Shown piece by piece: positions 24,253-32,660 of a stretch of 64,000 nucleotides of DNA. The notes below the pieces were generated by a model that was not told the DNA's origin, made no database searches, and saw only the letters and a program-made list of their open reading frames with translations. Numbering within the stretch: the stretch's first letter is position 1; every line of letters begins with the position of its first letter. This DNA is from Akkermansiaceae bacterium. Its GTDB lineage: Bacteria; Verrucomicrobiota; Verrucomicrobiia; Verrucomicrobiales; DEV007. The translations under genes were made by a program, and so were the position numbers. The stretch spans positions 496,001 to 560,000 of the forward strand of contig JACKQC010000002.1 of assembly GCA_024233085.1 (NCBI GenBank), written 5' to 3'.

Positions 24253-27102
24253 ATGAAACGCCAACGCCATCAGGCCGCCCAATCCGATCCTTCCGCTTTC
24301 GCTCCCGGCCAGCGCTGGGTCAGCGAAACCCAGCCGGAACTCGGCCTGGCCCTCGTCGTCGCGGCGGACGCCAACCAGGTGAAGGTGCTCTATCCCGCCG
24401 CCGGCGAGACCCTGACCTACGCCGCCCGCAGCGCGCCGCTGCGCCGGGTCGCCTTCGAGGCCGGCGACACCGTCAAGAACCACGAGGGGGTAACCTTCGT
24501 CGTCAGCGACATCCGCCTCGACGAAAAGCGCATCGTTTACATCGACGCCGACGGCAACGAACTGCCCGAGAGCGAGCTGTCCGACACCCTCAGCGTCCAG
24601 AAACCCGAGGCCCGCATCCTCGCCGGCCACATCGACGACCCGAATCTGTGGCGACTCCGCCAGCAGGCCCTGCAAAACCGGCACATGGCCCGCTCGCACG
24701 AGGCGCGCGGCCTGGTCGGCGGACGCATCTCGCTGATTCCGCACCAGCTTTTCATCGCCGGCGAGGTCGCCTCGCGCATCCATCCCCGCGTGCTGCTCGC
24801 CGACGAAGTCGGGCTTGGCAAGACGATCGAGGCCTGCCTCATCCTTCACCGCCTGCACCTCAGCGGCCGCGCCAAGCGCGTCCTCATCCTGCTTCCCGAC
24901 GCCCTCGTCAATCAATGGTTCGTCGAGCTTTACCGCCGGTTTTCGCTCAAGTTCGCCATCTTCGACGAGGAGCGTGCCGCCTCCATCGAGTCGCCCGAGC
25001 CCTCCGATTCGGAAAATGTCGTCGCCGAAGCCGACAGCGACGCCGAGCCGCCGGCCAATCCCTTTTTCGACGACCAGCTCGTGCTGGCGAGCCTCTCCTG
25101 GATCGCGGGGACCCCGCGCCGCGCCGCCCAGGCCGCCGAGGGAAACTGGGATCTCGTCGTCGTCGACGAAGCGCACCATCTCGAATGGGCGCCCGGGGCC
25201 GCCAGCCCGGAGCACGAGGCCGTCGCCGCCATCGCCGAAAAGTCACCGGGGCTCCTGCTCCTGACCGCCACGCCCGAGCAGTTGGGTCGCGAGGGCCATT
25301 TCGCCCGGCTCCGCCTGCTCGATCCGGACCGATTCTCCGATCTCGCGGAATTCATCGCCGAGACCGAGCATTACCGGGAAGTTTCCGACCTCGCGGACCG
25401 GCTGCGCTCCGGCGACAAGCTTCGGAAGAAGGACGAGACCCTGCTCAAGCAAAAGCTTGGCCAGGAGGCGCTCGAAAGTCTCGCCGCCAACGACACCCTG
25501 CAAAACCGCGCCGAGCTGACCGCCGAGCTGGTCGACCTGCACGGCACGGGGCGCGTGATGTTTCGCAACCGCCGCAACGTGCTGCGGGGCTTTCCGACCC
25601 GCATCGCCCATCTCTATCCGCTGGAGGGCGCGGACAACGACGCGGCTGGCGAGTTCGCCGCCAAGGTGGCGCTCCTGGCGAAACTGCTCGCCGACCGACC
25701 GGAAGAGAAATTCCTGCTCATCGGCCACAGCCGCGAACTGGCCGAGCGGATCGAGGAAGCCCTCCGCGAAAAAGTCAGCGCCACCGCCGCGCTGTTTCAC
25801 GAGGGCTTGAGCCTGCTCCAGCGCGACCGCAACGCCGCCTGGTTCGCCGAACCGGCCGACGAGGGCGGCGCGCGCGTGCTGATCTGCTCGGAAATCGGCA
25901 GCGAAGGGCGGAATTTCCAGTTCGCCCATCACCTCTTCCTCTTCGACCTGCCCGAGGACGCCGCCCTGCTCGAACAGCGCATCGGACGGCTCGACCGCAT
26001 CGGCCAGACGGCCGACATTCACATCCACGTGCCCTACCGCGCCGGCTCGCCCGGCGAGCTGTGGGCGCGCTGGTACCACGAGGGCCTCGGCGCCTTCGAG
26101 CAGACCCTGCACGGCTCCGCCGCGGTGCATCGCCAGTTTCACGACGAGATCGCCGCGCTCGCCGGCACATCGGGCTGGGAAAAAACGCTGCCCGATCTGC
26201 TGGAACGCACCCGCGTCTTCAAGGAAACTCTCCACGCCGAACTCGAGGCCGGGCGCGATCACCTGCTGGAGATGAGTTCCTTCGACCGCGACCGCGGCGA
26301 GCGCCTCGTCGTCGAGATCGAGGACTTCGACCTCGACTGGAAGCTCGAGAAATACATGCTCCGCCTCTTCGACCACTACGGCGTGACGGTCGAGGACCTG
26401 CGCGACCGCGAATACCTGCTCAAGCCCGAGCATCTCTTTTCCGCCGAGGTTTTCCCCGGCCTGCCCGCCGAGGGGATGGCGATCACCTTCGACCGCGACC
26501 GGGCGCTGGCGCGCGAAGAGCTGACCTTTTTCACCTGGGATCATCCCATGGTCCGCGCCGCGACCGAGATGTTCCTCGCCGCCGAGCGCGGCAACGCCGC
26601 CTTTGTCCACGTGGCCGGCGCGGCCCAGCAGGCGCTGCTGCTCGAAGTCGTCTGTGTGCTGGAATGCGTCGCCCCCGAGCGCCTGCATGTCGATCGTTTC
26701 CTGCCGCCGCAGCCGGTGCGGGTGATCGTCGATCACGAAGGCCGCGACCGCACCACCTCGCCCGAGGCCGGATTGCTCGGAAAAGGCAAGGCCGTGCCCG
26801 GACCCGCCGATTGGCTCCAGAAAAAGGCCGCGCCGCTCAAGGCCATGGTGCCGAAGATCCTCGACGCCGCCATCGACCTCGCCGAGAAACAGGCCGCAAC
26901 CCTGCGGGAGTCCGCCGCGAAAACCATGCGCGAACGCCTCGACGCCGAGATCGCCCGCCTCGAAAAACTCCGCGCCCTCGGTCACCCGGTCTCCGAAGCC
27001 GAGATCGCCGCCACCGTCGACGAACGCGCCGCCCTCGACGAGCACCTCGGCTCCGCCCCGCTCCGCGTCGACGCCGTGCGGCTGGTGCTTGCGGGGGTGT
27101 GA
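24253..27102 (+). CDS. rapA: RNA polymerase-associated SNF2-type ATPase RapA (HepA)
   Basis: The 949-aa protein is close to the 968 aa of the Escherichia coli enzyme. It begins with the Tudor-like RNA-polymerase-binding domains (PGQRWVSETQPELGL). SNF2 motifs follow: Walker A ADEVGLGKTIEA, DEAH as VVDEAHHLEW, LLTATPEQLG, and motif VI LEQRIGRLDRIGQT, including the RapA signature of an S/G-rich EIGSEGRNFQFAHHLFLFD. RapA recycles RNA polymerase after transcription by ATP-driven remodelling. ATG 24253 (MKRQRHQ) is preferred; an in-frame ATG at 24214 is possible. It stands alone. Confidence 0.93.
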   Translation: MKRQRHQAAQSDPSAFAPGQRWVSETQPELGLALVVAADANQVKVLYPAAGETLTYAARSAPLRRVAFEAGDTVKNHEGVTFVVSDIRLDEKRIVYIDADGNELPESELSDTLSVQKPEARILAGHIDDPNLWRLRQQALQNRHMARSHEARGLVGGRISLIPHQLFIAGEVASRIHPRVLLADEVGLGKTIEACLILHRLHLSGRAKRVLILLPDALVNQWFVELYRRFSLKFAIFDEERAASIESPEPSDSENVVAEADSDAEPPANPFFDDQLVLASLSWIAGTPRRAAQAAEGNWDLVVVDEAHHLEWAPGAASPEHEAVAAIAEKSPGLLLLTATPEQLGREGHFARLRLLDPDRFSDLAEFIAETEHYREVSDLADRLRSGDKLRKKDETLLKQKLGQEALESLAANDTLQNRAELTAELVDLHGTGRVMFRNRRNVLRGFPTRIAHLYPLEGADNDAAGEFAAKVALLAKLLADRPEEKFLLIGHSRELAERIEEALREKVSATAALFHEGLSLLQRDRNAAWFAEPADEGGARVLICSEIGSEGRNFQFAHHLFLFDLPEDAALLEQRIGRLDRIGQTADIHIHVPYRAGSPGELWARWYHEGLGAFEQTLHGSAAVHRQFHDEIAALAGTSGWEKTLPDLLERTRVFKETLHAELEAGRDHLLEMSSFDRDRGERLVVEIEDFDLDWKLEKYMLRLFDHYGVTVEDLRDREYLLKPEHLFSAEVFPGLPAEGMAITFDRDRALAREELTFFTWDHPMVRAATEMFLAAERGNAAFVHVAGAAQQALLLEVVCVLECVAPERLHVDRFLPPQPVRVIVDHEGRDRTTSPEAGLLGKGKAVPGPADWLQKKAAPLKAMVPKILDAAIDLAEKQAATLRESAAKTMRERLDAEIARLEKLRALGHPVSEAEIAATVDERAALDEHLGSAPLRVDAVRLVLAGV

Positions 27103-27168
27103 GGGGAATGGAAGCGCGCCGACTCGGAGCCGACGGCCCGCAACCCGCATGAAAAGGGGCGGGAAAGG

Positions 27169-27436
27169 CATTCCTGAATCAAGAATGACCTTCCCGAGGC
27201 AAAGGAACAGTATTCTTGAACCAGGAATGGGCTTCCCGGAGCGAGAGAACCCCATTCCGCGTTCGAGAATGACCTTCCCGAGGCAAAGGAACAGTATTCT
27301 CGAACCAGGAATGGGCTTCTCGAAGCGAGGGAACCCCATTCCGCGTTCGAGAATGACCTTCCCGAGGCAGAGGAACAGTATTCTCGAACCAGGAATGCCC
27401 TTCCCGACCGTCGGGGCGCTCATTCTTGAACCAGGA
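27169..27436. repeat. 42-bp/84-bp higher-order tandem repeat array
   Basis: GAATGACCTTCCCGAGGC recurs at 27183, 27267 and 27351, an exact 84-bp period. Each 84-bp unit is two related 42-bp halves: one has AACAGTATTCT(T/C)GAACCAG, the other AACCCCATTCCGCGTTCGA. Both start GAATG...TTCCCG. About six and a half halves are present and copies are almost identical. The array fills most of the 453-bp gap between rapA and the acetyltransferase gene, ending about 120 bp before the latter. A translation is possible but the array is better read as non-coding. Confidence 0.85.
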
Positions 27437-27555
27437 ACCCCGCCCTCCGCCCCTCCCCCTCGCCGCCCGCCAGCGGTCGCGTGATTTGCGGGCCTGGCCG
27501 AACGCCGGTCGGTTGATGGAATCGACAACGCGGATCGTTTCCCTAAGATGCCCCT

Positions 27556-28551
27556 GTGACCTTCGAGAATGAGTTGTGGGACAATCCGAACCTGGCGGTT
27601 TTTTCCGAATTGCCGCGGGAAAAATTCTGGAGAATGTCGATCGCGCTTCTGGTGGTCGTCGCGTCAATCGCCGCGGCGTATTCTCTGGGATCGGTTGAGG
27701 TCGGAAGCTGGGCGGTTTCATTCGGATTCGCCCTGTTGGCGTTGGCGTCGCGCAGGATCGGCGGGCAACGCATGCTGGTGTTTCGGAGCCACGATTTCTT
27801 CACCGTGCGGGGCGACGCCGACCAGCCCGTCCTCTGGTCGGCGATTTCGGGCATCGAAATCACCGACGACGGTGTGGAACTCACCCTGCCATCCGGCGCC
27901 AGAAGACGAATCCGACTTCGATTTCTCCCGATCGAGATTCGCTGGCAGGCGATGACCGAATTCGCCAAATGGTTCGACTGCAACCGGGCGCTCGGTCCTC
28001 CCCGACTGGGCAATGCCGCCGACGGCTCTCTGAAAACCGACCGGCTGACTTTGCGCTGGTTCGCGCCCGAGGACCGGCGAGCCTACGCCTCGCTGCTCAC
28101 TTCCGGGGAAAACCGGCGATCGCAGTTGAATGCGCCAATCACGGAACGGACGGCCGACGAACTTTTCGATCGCCTGGTTTCCGCCCCGTTTTCCACGCCG
28201 GGTTATTGGCATTTCGCGATCGAGATCGAAGGAACCGTGGCGGGTAACATCAGTTTGGTCGTCAGCGATTTCGCCGTCCGTCACGCCGACCTGGGAATCG
28301 ATTTGCTGCCGGAATTCTGGAACCGGGGAATCGGCACCGAAGCGACCAGGACCCTCCTTCGGTTCGTCCGGGAGCAAACCAATCTTGCCTGCGTGCTGGC
28401 CGGCTGCTTTTCGGACAACATCGCCTGCCAGAAAGTGCTCGAAAACGCCGGCATGAAGCGCGTGGGAGAGATGGGGCGGTTTTTCCTCAAGAACGGAGAA
28501 TGGAAGACCGGCTATTCCTATCAATACCTCAATCCGTCCGTTTCGGACTGA
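27556..28551 (+). CDS. GNAT-family N-acetyltransferase with N-terminal membrane domain
   Basis: The 331-aa protein has two parts. Residues 1-140 contain two hydrophobic helices (MSIALLVVVASIAAAYSLG and AVSFGFALLALAS) followed by a PH-like beta segment (VLWSAISGIEITDDGVEL). Residues 155-325 are a RimJ/RimL-type GNAT domain with SLKTDRLTLRWF, the acetyl-CoA loop in LLPEFWNRGIGTEAT and VLENAGMKRVG. It would acetylate an amine while tethered to the membrane; the substrate is unknown. The start is a GTG at 27556. It ends convergently, 10 bp from trpS. Confidence 0.82.
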   Translation: MTFENELWDNPNLAVFSELPREKFWRMSIALLVVVASIAAAYSLGSVEVGSWAVSFGFALLALASRRIGGQRMLVFRSHDFFTVRGDADQPVLWSAISGIEITDDGVELTLPSGARRRIRLRFLPIEIRWQAMTEFAKWFDCNRALGPPRLGNAADGSLKTDRLTLRWFAPEDRRAYASLLTSGENRRSQLNAPITERTADELFDRLVSAPFSTPGYWHFAIEIEGTVAGNISLVVSDFAVRHADLGIDLLPEFWNRGIGTEATRTLLRFVREQTNLACVLAGCFSDNIACQKVLENAGMKRVGEMGRFFLKNGEWKTGYSYQYLNPSVSD

Positions 28552-28561
28552 AGCGCCTCCC

Positions 28562-29527
28562 TCAAAACCCCACCGCCGTCCGCACGCGGTCGAGCACTTC
28601 TCTCGCTTGCGCGCGGGCCTTGGCGGCGCCGGAATCGAGCACGCCGTCGACATAAGCCGGATCGGCGAGCAGGGCTTCGCGACGCTCGCGCATCGGGGCG
28701 AAATAGGCCCACATCGTCTCGAACAACTGCTGCTTGTAGTGGCCGTATCCCGTGCCGCCGGCCCGGTAACTCGCCTTCATGGCCTCGACCTCGCCGGCGG
28801 AGGCGAACAGCGAGTACAATTGCAGGAGGTAGCTGCCCTCCGGGTCCTTCGGCGCCTCCACCGGCGTGGAGTCGGTCACGATGCCCATGATCTTTTTGCG
28901 CAGCTTCTTCTCGGTCTCCTCGAAAATGTCGATGCTGTTGCCGTAGCTCTTGCTCATCTTCTGGCCGTCGAGCCCGGGCACGGTGGCCGTCTCCTCGCGG
29001 ATGCGCGGCTCGGGGACGACGAGCAGGCCCTCGCCGTAGCGGTCGTTGAATTTCTGCGCGATGTCGCGGGTGACTTCGAGGTGCTGCTTCTGGTCCTTTC
29101 CGACTGGCACCACGTTCGAGTCGAAGATGAGGATGTCCGCGGCCTGCAAGACCGGATAGGCGAACAGGCCGTGCGAGGGCGAGACGCCCTGGGCGATTTT
29201 GTCCTTGTAGGAAACGCAGCGCTCCAGCAGCCCCATCGGCGTGACGCAGCTGAGGATCCACGTCAGCTCGGTGACCTCGGGCACATCCGACTGGCGCCAG
29301 AAGACCGCCTTTTCCGGATCGAGGCCGCAGGCGAGGAAATCGACGGCGAGTTCGCGGACGTTTTGGCGGAGCGCGGCGGCGTCGTGGGTCGAGGTTAGCG
29401 CGTGGTAGTCGGCGATGAAGTAAAACGCCTCGCCCTCGTCCTGCAGCCGGATGGACGGCTCCATCATGCCGAAGTAATTGCCGATGTGCGGGCTGCCGCT
29501 GGGTTGGATGCCGGAGAGGATGCGCAT
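28562..29527 (-). CDS. trpS: Tryptophan--tRNA ligase
   Basis: The 321-aa class I aminoacyl-tRNA synthetase charges tRNA-Trp. The HIGH signature appears as PHIGNY near residue 13 in GIQPSGSPHIGNYFG, and KMSKS is intact (QKMSKSYGNSI). Other family features are DYHALT and SCVTPMGLLERCVSYKDK. Length is normal for a bacterial TrpRS. It is monocistronic, with a REP-like pair in the divergent region upstream. Confidence 0.96.
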   Translation of the reverse strand: MRILSGIQPSGSPHIGNYFGMMEPSIRLQDEGEAFYFIADYHALTSTHDAAALRQNVRELAVDFLACGLDPEKAVFWRQSDVPEVTELTWILSCVTPMGLLERCVSYKDKIAQGVSPSHGLFAYPVLQAADILIFDSNVVPVGKDQKQHLEVTRDIAQKFNDRYGEGLLVVPEPRIREETATVPGLDGQKMSKSYGNSIDIFEETEKKLRKKIMGIVTDSTPVEAPKDPEGSYLLQLYSLFASAGEVEAMKASYRAGGTGYGHYKQQLFETMWAYFAPMRERREALLADPAYVDGVLDSGAAKARAQAREVLDRVRTAVGF

Positions 29528-29537
29528 GGGGGGAGTT

Positions 29538-29596
29538 AAGAGGGTTCGGTCCGGGAGTCAACAGGGTTGGGTCGCCGACTCGACCCTGTTGGATGG
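29538..29596. repeat. REP-like repeats in the trpS upstream region
   Basis: Three copies: AAGAGGGTTCGGTCCGG, GTCAACAGGGTTGGGTCG and GACTCGACCCTGTTGGAT. The last two face each other. They lie between divergent trpS and the 155-aa protein gene, 11 bp from the trpS ATG. Confidence 0.75.
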
Positions 29597-29646
29597 GGGG
29601 GAAATTTTTGCGGCTTGTGTGCTTTTTTGCGGCTATCCCTTTGCCG

Positions 29647-30114
29647 ATGGCCATTTTCAAGCGGTTCGAGGTCTGGCTCCTGCTCGTGCTCAGCGCGGCG
29701 GGAATCGCCTTCGTGCTCTGGTCGGAACGAAAGGGCGGCGACGGCGCCAATGCCGAAACGGTCGCGCCGGCCGAGACGGACGGAGAAACCGCGAAACCGC
29801 CGGCATTTCAGGTCCGGGCCGTGCGCGTGGTGCCCGAGGGCGACGGGGTGGTGGTGGAGATCGAACTGCGCGGCCGGAACGACGACGCCCTGCCGCGTGA
29901 ACTCGCCGCGCCCGCGGTGAAACTGCTGACGGCGGACGGCGCGGAGGTGCCGCCGTTTTTCATGCCCTTCGACCCGCCGCCGGCGCTGCCGCCCGGGGGA
30001 GAATCCATCGTGACGCTCCGGTATTGGCTGAAAGGCGCGGAACGCCCCGCGCTGTCGCTCCAAATCGCGGGCGAGCCCGAGCCGCTGAATGTCACCCTGC
30101 CCGCGTCCTCATGA
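29647..30114 (+). CDS. Membrane-anchored hypothetical protein, first gene of the coaX operon
   Basis: The 155-aa protein has one N-terminal membrane helix (FEVWLLLVLSAAGIAFVLWS), a Glu/Ala linker and an extracytoplasmic beta-rich domain (VRAVRVVPEGDGVVVEIELRG ... ESIVTLRYWLKGAE) that looks like an immunoglobulin-type fold. No catalytic motif is visible. Its stop overlaps the coaX start (ATGA at 30111-30114), so translation is coupled. Function unknown. Confidence 0.68.
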   Translation: MAIFKRFEVWLLLVLSAAGIAFVLWSERKGGDGANAETVAPAETDGETAKPPAFQVRAVRVVPEGDGVVVEIELRGRNDDALPRELAAPAVKLLTADGAEVPPFFMPFDPPPALPPGGESIVTLRYWLKGAERPALSLQIAGEPEPLNVTLPASS

Positions 30115-30890
30115 CGGCGACCACGCTTCTCATCAACAACAACAACTCGCGCACCAAGTTCGCCCTCGCGACGGCCGATGGCGGCGTGGTGGCGGACAGC
30201 GTGTCGGCGGTCGAAACGCGCCCGGCCACGGCGGCTTCGTTTGCCGACGCGCTGGCGGGCCACGCCTTCGACCGGGCGGTGATGGCCTCGGTGGTGCCGG
30301 AAAAGGCGGCCCTGCTGCGCGAGACCCTCGCGGCGGCGGGCAAGCCGCTCGTCGAGGTTTCGCACCGGGCCAAGCTCGGATTGGCGGTCGATTTTCCCAA
30401 ACCGGAAACGGTCGGCGCCGACCGGCTCGCCAACGCGGCGGCGGTTGTCGCGCTCGGGATGCCCTTGCCGGTGGTGGTGGTGGATTTCGGGACGGCGGTG
30501 ACTTTCGACATCATCGCCGAGGGCCCGGCCTACATCGGCGGCGTCATCGCCCCGGGGCTCGACGCCATGCGCGACTATCTCCACCAGCGCACGGCGCTGC
30601 TGCCGAGGATCGACCTGCGCGAGCCGCCGGTCGCGATCGGGAAATCGACCGTGGACGCCATGCTCTCCGGCGCGGTGCATGGCTACCGGGGGATGGTGCG
30701 GGAAATTCTTTCCCAGGTAAGCCGAGAATTGGCGGATGTCCACCGCGCCGCCGCGCCGCCAAAAATCGTTGCCACGGGCGGCTATGCTGACTTGATTGCC
30801 GACGGCCTGCCGGAAATCGAGACGGTCGATCCGCTGCTGACTCTGCGCGGCATCGCCCGGATCGGCGCGCTGACTTTTTCCCAACCATGA
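30111..30890 (+). CDS. coaX: Type III pantothenate kinase
   Basis: The 259-aa protein catalyses the first step of coenzyme A synthesis, phosphorylating pantothenate with ATP, and belongs to the acetate/sugar kinase/Hsp70 fold. Visible motifs are the early NNSRTKFAL phosphate-binding segment, GADRLANAAAVVA, DFGTAVTFDII and GGVIAPGLDAM. Length is usual for CoaX. It overlaps both neighbours by 4 bp (ATGA), indicating a tight operon with the ROK kinase. Confidence 0.92.
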   Translation: MTATTLLINNNNSRTKFALATADGGVVADSVSAVETRPATAASFADALAGHAFDRAVMASVVPEKAALLRETLAAAGKPLVEVSHRAKLGLAVDFPKPETVGADRLANAAAVVALGMPLPVVVVDFGTAVTFDIIAEGPAYIGGVIAPGLDAMRDYLHQRTALLPRIDLREPPVAIGKSTVDAMLSGAVHGYRGMVREILSQVSRELADVHRAAAPPKIVATGGYADLIADGLPEIETVDPLLTLRGIARIGALTFSQP

Positions 30891-31837
30891 GTTCCCCCGT
30901 CCCCCAGCCTCCCCTGACCATCGGCATCGACTTCGGCGGCACCTCGGTGAAAACCGGTGTCGTGTGCGGCGCCGCGGTGCTCGGAGAAATCGAGCGCATT
31001 CCGACCCGCGATCATCCCGAACCGGAAAGGCTGATCGCCGCCATCGGCGACACCGTTTCGCGGATGCGGGTGGAACACCCCGGCATCGCGGCGATCGGGA
31101 TCGGGGTGCCGGGAGCGGTGGATTTCGACCGCGGCGTGACCTACAACCTCACCAACGTCCCCGGCTGGTCGAACGTGCCGTTGCGCGACCGTCTCTCCGA
31201 TCTGACGGGCCTGCCGGCGGTGCTGGAAAATGACGCCAACTGCGCGGCCTACGCGGAGTTCCGGTGCGGCGCGGCCCAGGGCTTCCGAAATGTCGTGGTG
31301 GTGACGCTGGGAACCGGCGTGGGGGGCGGCCTGATCCTGAACGGCGATCTCTATCGGGGCTCGCAGTATGCCGCCGGCGAAATCGGGCAAGTGAGCATCG
31401 ACTATCGCGGGGTGGACGGGCCCTACGGAAATTTTGGCGCGCTGGAGCGCTACGTCGGCAATCAGCAGATCACCGAGATCGCCCACCGGCGCTTCCACGA
31501 GGCGGGCCGGCCGGTGACGGAGGAGCAGTGCTCCCCCGAGGTGCTGGCCGAGGCCGCTCGCGAGGGCGACGAGATCGCCCACCAGGTCTGGCACGTCGTG
31601 GGCGAGTATCTGGGGACGGCGCTGGCGAGCGTGGTTTACCTGCTGAACCCGGACGCCATCGTCATCGGCGGCGGCGTGGCCCACGCGGGCGACGTCTTGT
31701 TCGAGCCGCTGCGCGAACGGATCCGCTCGATGCTGAGCACGGAATTTTTCGAGGCGCTGAAGATTGTCCACGCCCGCTTCGGCAACACCGCCGGGATCAT
31801 CGGCAGCGGGGCGCTGGCGGCGGAGCTGGTGGAGTAG
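30887..31837 (+). CDS. ROK-family sugar kinase (glucokinase-like)
   Basis: The 316-aa protein has the ROK ATP-binding motif IGIDFGGTSVKTGVV, the catalytic ENDANCAAYAE and the phosphate segment TLGTGVGGGLILNG. The usual zinc-binding signature CxCGxxGC is absent: the corresponding stretch is GVDGPYGNFGALERYVG, with no cysteines. It probably phosphorylates glucose or a related hexose in the cytoplasm. It is the last gene of the 29647-31837 operon; its ATG overlaps the coaX stop. A long inverted repeat lies 30 bp downstream. Confidence 0.85.
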   Translation: MSSPVPQPPLTIGIDFGGTSVKTGVVCGAAVLGEIERIPTRDHPEPERLIAAIGDTVSRMRVEHPGIAAIGIGVPGAVDFDRGVTYNLTNVPGWSNVPLRDRLSDLTGLPAVLENDANCAAYAEFRCGAAQGFRNVVVVTLGTGVGGGLILNGDLYRGSQYAAGEIGQVSIDYRGVDGPYGNFGALERYVGNQQITEIAHRRFHEAGRPVTEEQCSPEVLAEAAREGDEIAHQVWHVVGEYLGTALASVVYLLNPDAIVIGGGVAHAGDVLFEPLRERIRSMLSTEFFEALKIVHARFGNTAGIIGSGALAAELVE

Positions 31838-31866
31838 CGTCGGCCCTTTCTCCGGGGAAGGGTCGA

Positions 31867-31942
31867 AATTCTCACGAATTCCGCTACTTCCGTTCCGGCG
31901 GCCGCATTCTCTTTCGCTTCCGTAGCGGAATTCGTGAGAATT
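31867..31942. repeat. Long inverted repeat between convergent genes
   Basis: A perfect 21-bp arm (AATTCTCACGAATTCCGCTAC at 31867-31887) and its complement (31922-31942) enclose 34 bp. It can terminate transcripts from both sides. The arm resembles dispersed repeats remembered from planctomycete and verrucomicrobial genomes; no second copy is in this window. Confidence 0.75.
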
Positions 31943-31948
31943 CCGATA

Positions 31949-32626
31949 TCACCGCGAATCGGCGGTTCCTTTTTCCGCGTCAGCCGGCTGGTAGCGGTAG
32001 TGCCCGACGATTTTCCATTGGAAGAGGCCCGAATCGAGCCGGGGGCCGCCGCCGATGTTGTGAACGAAACGATCCGGCGCCACGACGACGCCGATATGCC
32101 AGAGGTTCCGGCCGTTCAGGTCCCAGGCCACGAGATCGCCTGTCCGATAGTCGGCCGCGTCCTCGGTCACGGGCAGCGACTCGCCTTTTCGCGCGAAGAA
32201 GGTCTGCAAATTGGGCACGCGGCGGTGATCGATGTTGGTGTCGGGCTTCGCGAGGCCCCATTGCTTCGGATACAGGGAAAAGTGGGCCTTCATGTCCTCG
32301 TGGACCCGTTCTTGCAGATCGATGCCGAGCGCCCGATAGCTGCGGACCACAACATCGGTGCAAACGCCGGTGTCGGCGGGCACATCGCCGCCGGGGTAAT
32401 CGATCACGACATAGGCCGGATCGTAGCGGACGTGGTGTTCGGTGCGTTCCAGCGCGGCGCGAGCGAGACGGCCGGCGAAGGATTCGTCCGCCGCAAGGGC
32501 GGCGCGCGCGGAGTCGTCGAGGGTCAGCTGGGCGTGGCAGAATCGCAGCCAGAAGCCGCTCAGCGCGAGGGCCATGGTGGCGAGGCCGAAGAGGACGTTC
32601 CACCAGCGGATGCGAATCGGTTTCAT
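31949..32626 (-). CDS. DUF1287-family exported protein
   Basis: The 225-aa protein has an N-terminal signal or anchor (VLFGLATMALALSGFWL). DUF1287 features follow: VRYDPAYVVIDYPGGDVPADTGVCTDVVVRSYRALGID is broken only by variation usual to the family, with the conserved Cys in GVCTD, then GDLVAWDLNGRNLWHIGVV with a conserved His. The Cys-His arrangement suggests an NlpC/P60-like or transglutaminase-like fold acting in the periplasm, but no activity is established. It is convergent with the ROK gene and 34 bp downstream of mazG. Confidence 0.85.
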   Translation of the reverse strand: MKPIRIRWWNVLFGLATMALALSGFWLRFCHAQLTLDDSARAALAADESFAGRLARAALERTEHHVRYDPAYVVIDYPGGDVPADTGVCTDVVVRSYRALGIDLQERVHEDMKAHFSLYPKQWGLAKPDTNIDHRRVPNLQTFFARKGESLPVTEDAADYRTGDLVAWDLNGRNLWHIGVVVAPDRFVHNIGGGPRLDSGLFQWKIVGHYRYQPADAEKGTADSR

Positions 32627-32660
32627 GCCTGACGTTTACGCGAATGGCCCGGGAATTCTT

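Noticed and set aside
27169..27436. CRISPR array
   Set aside because: The units are contiguous 42/84-bp tandem copies without unique spacers, and no cas gene is in the window.
25243..27528. Long antisense open frame opposite rapA (761 codons)
   Set aside because: Open only because of high GC and codon bias of rapA; the translation is low-complexity and unlike any protein family, while rapA is complete on the other strand.
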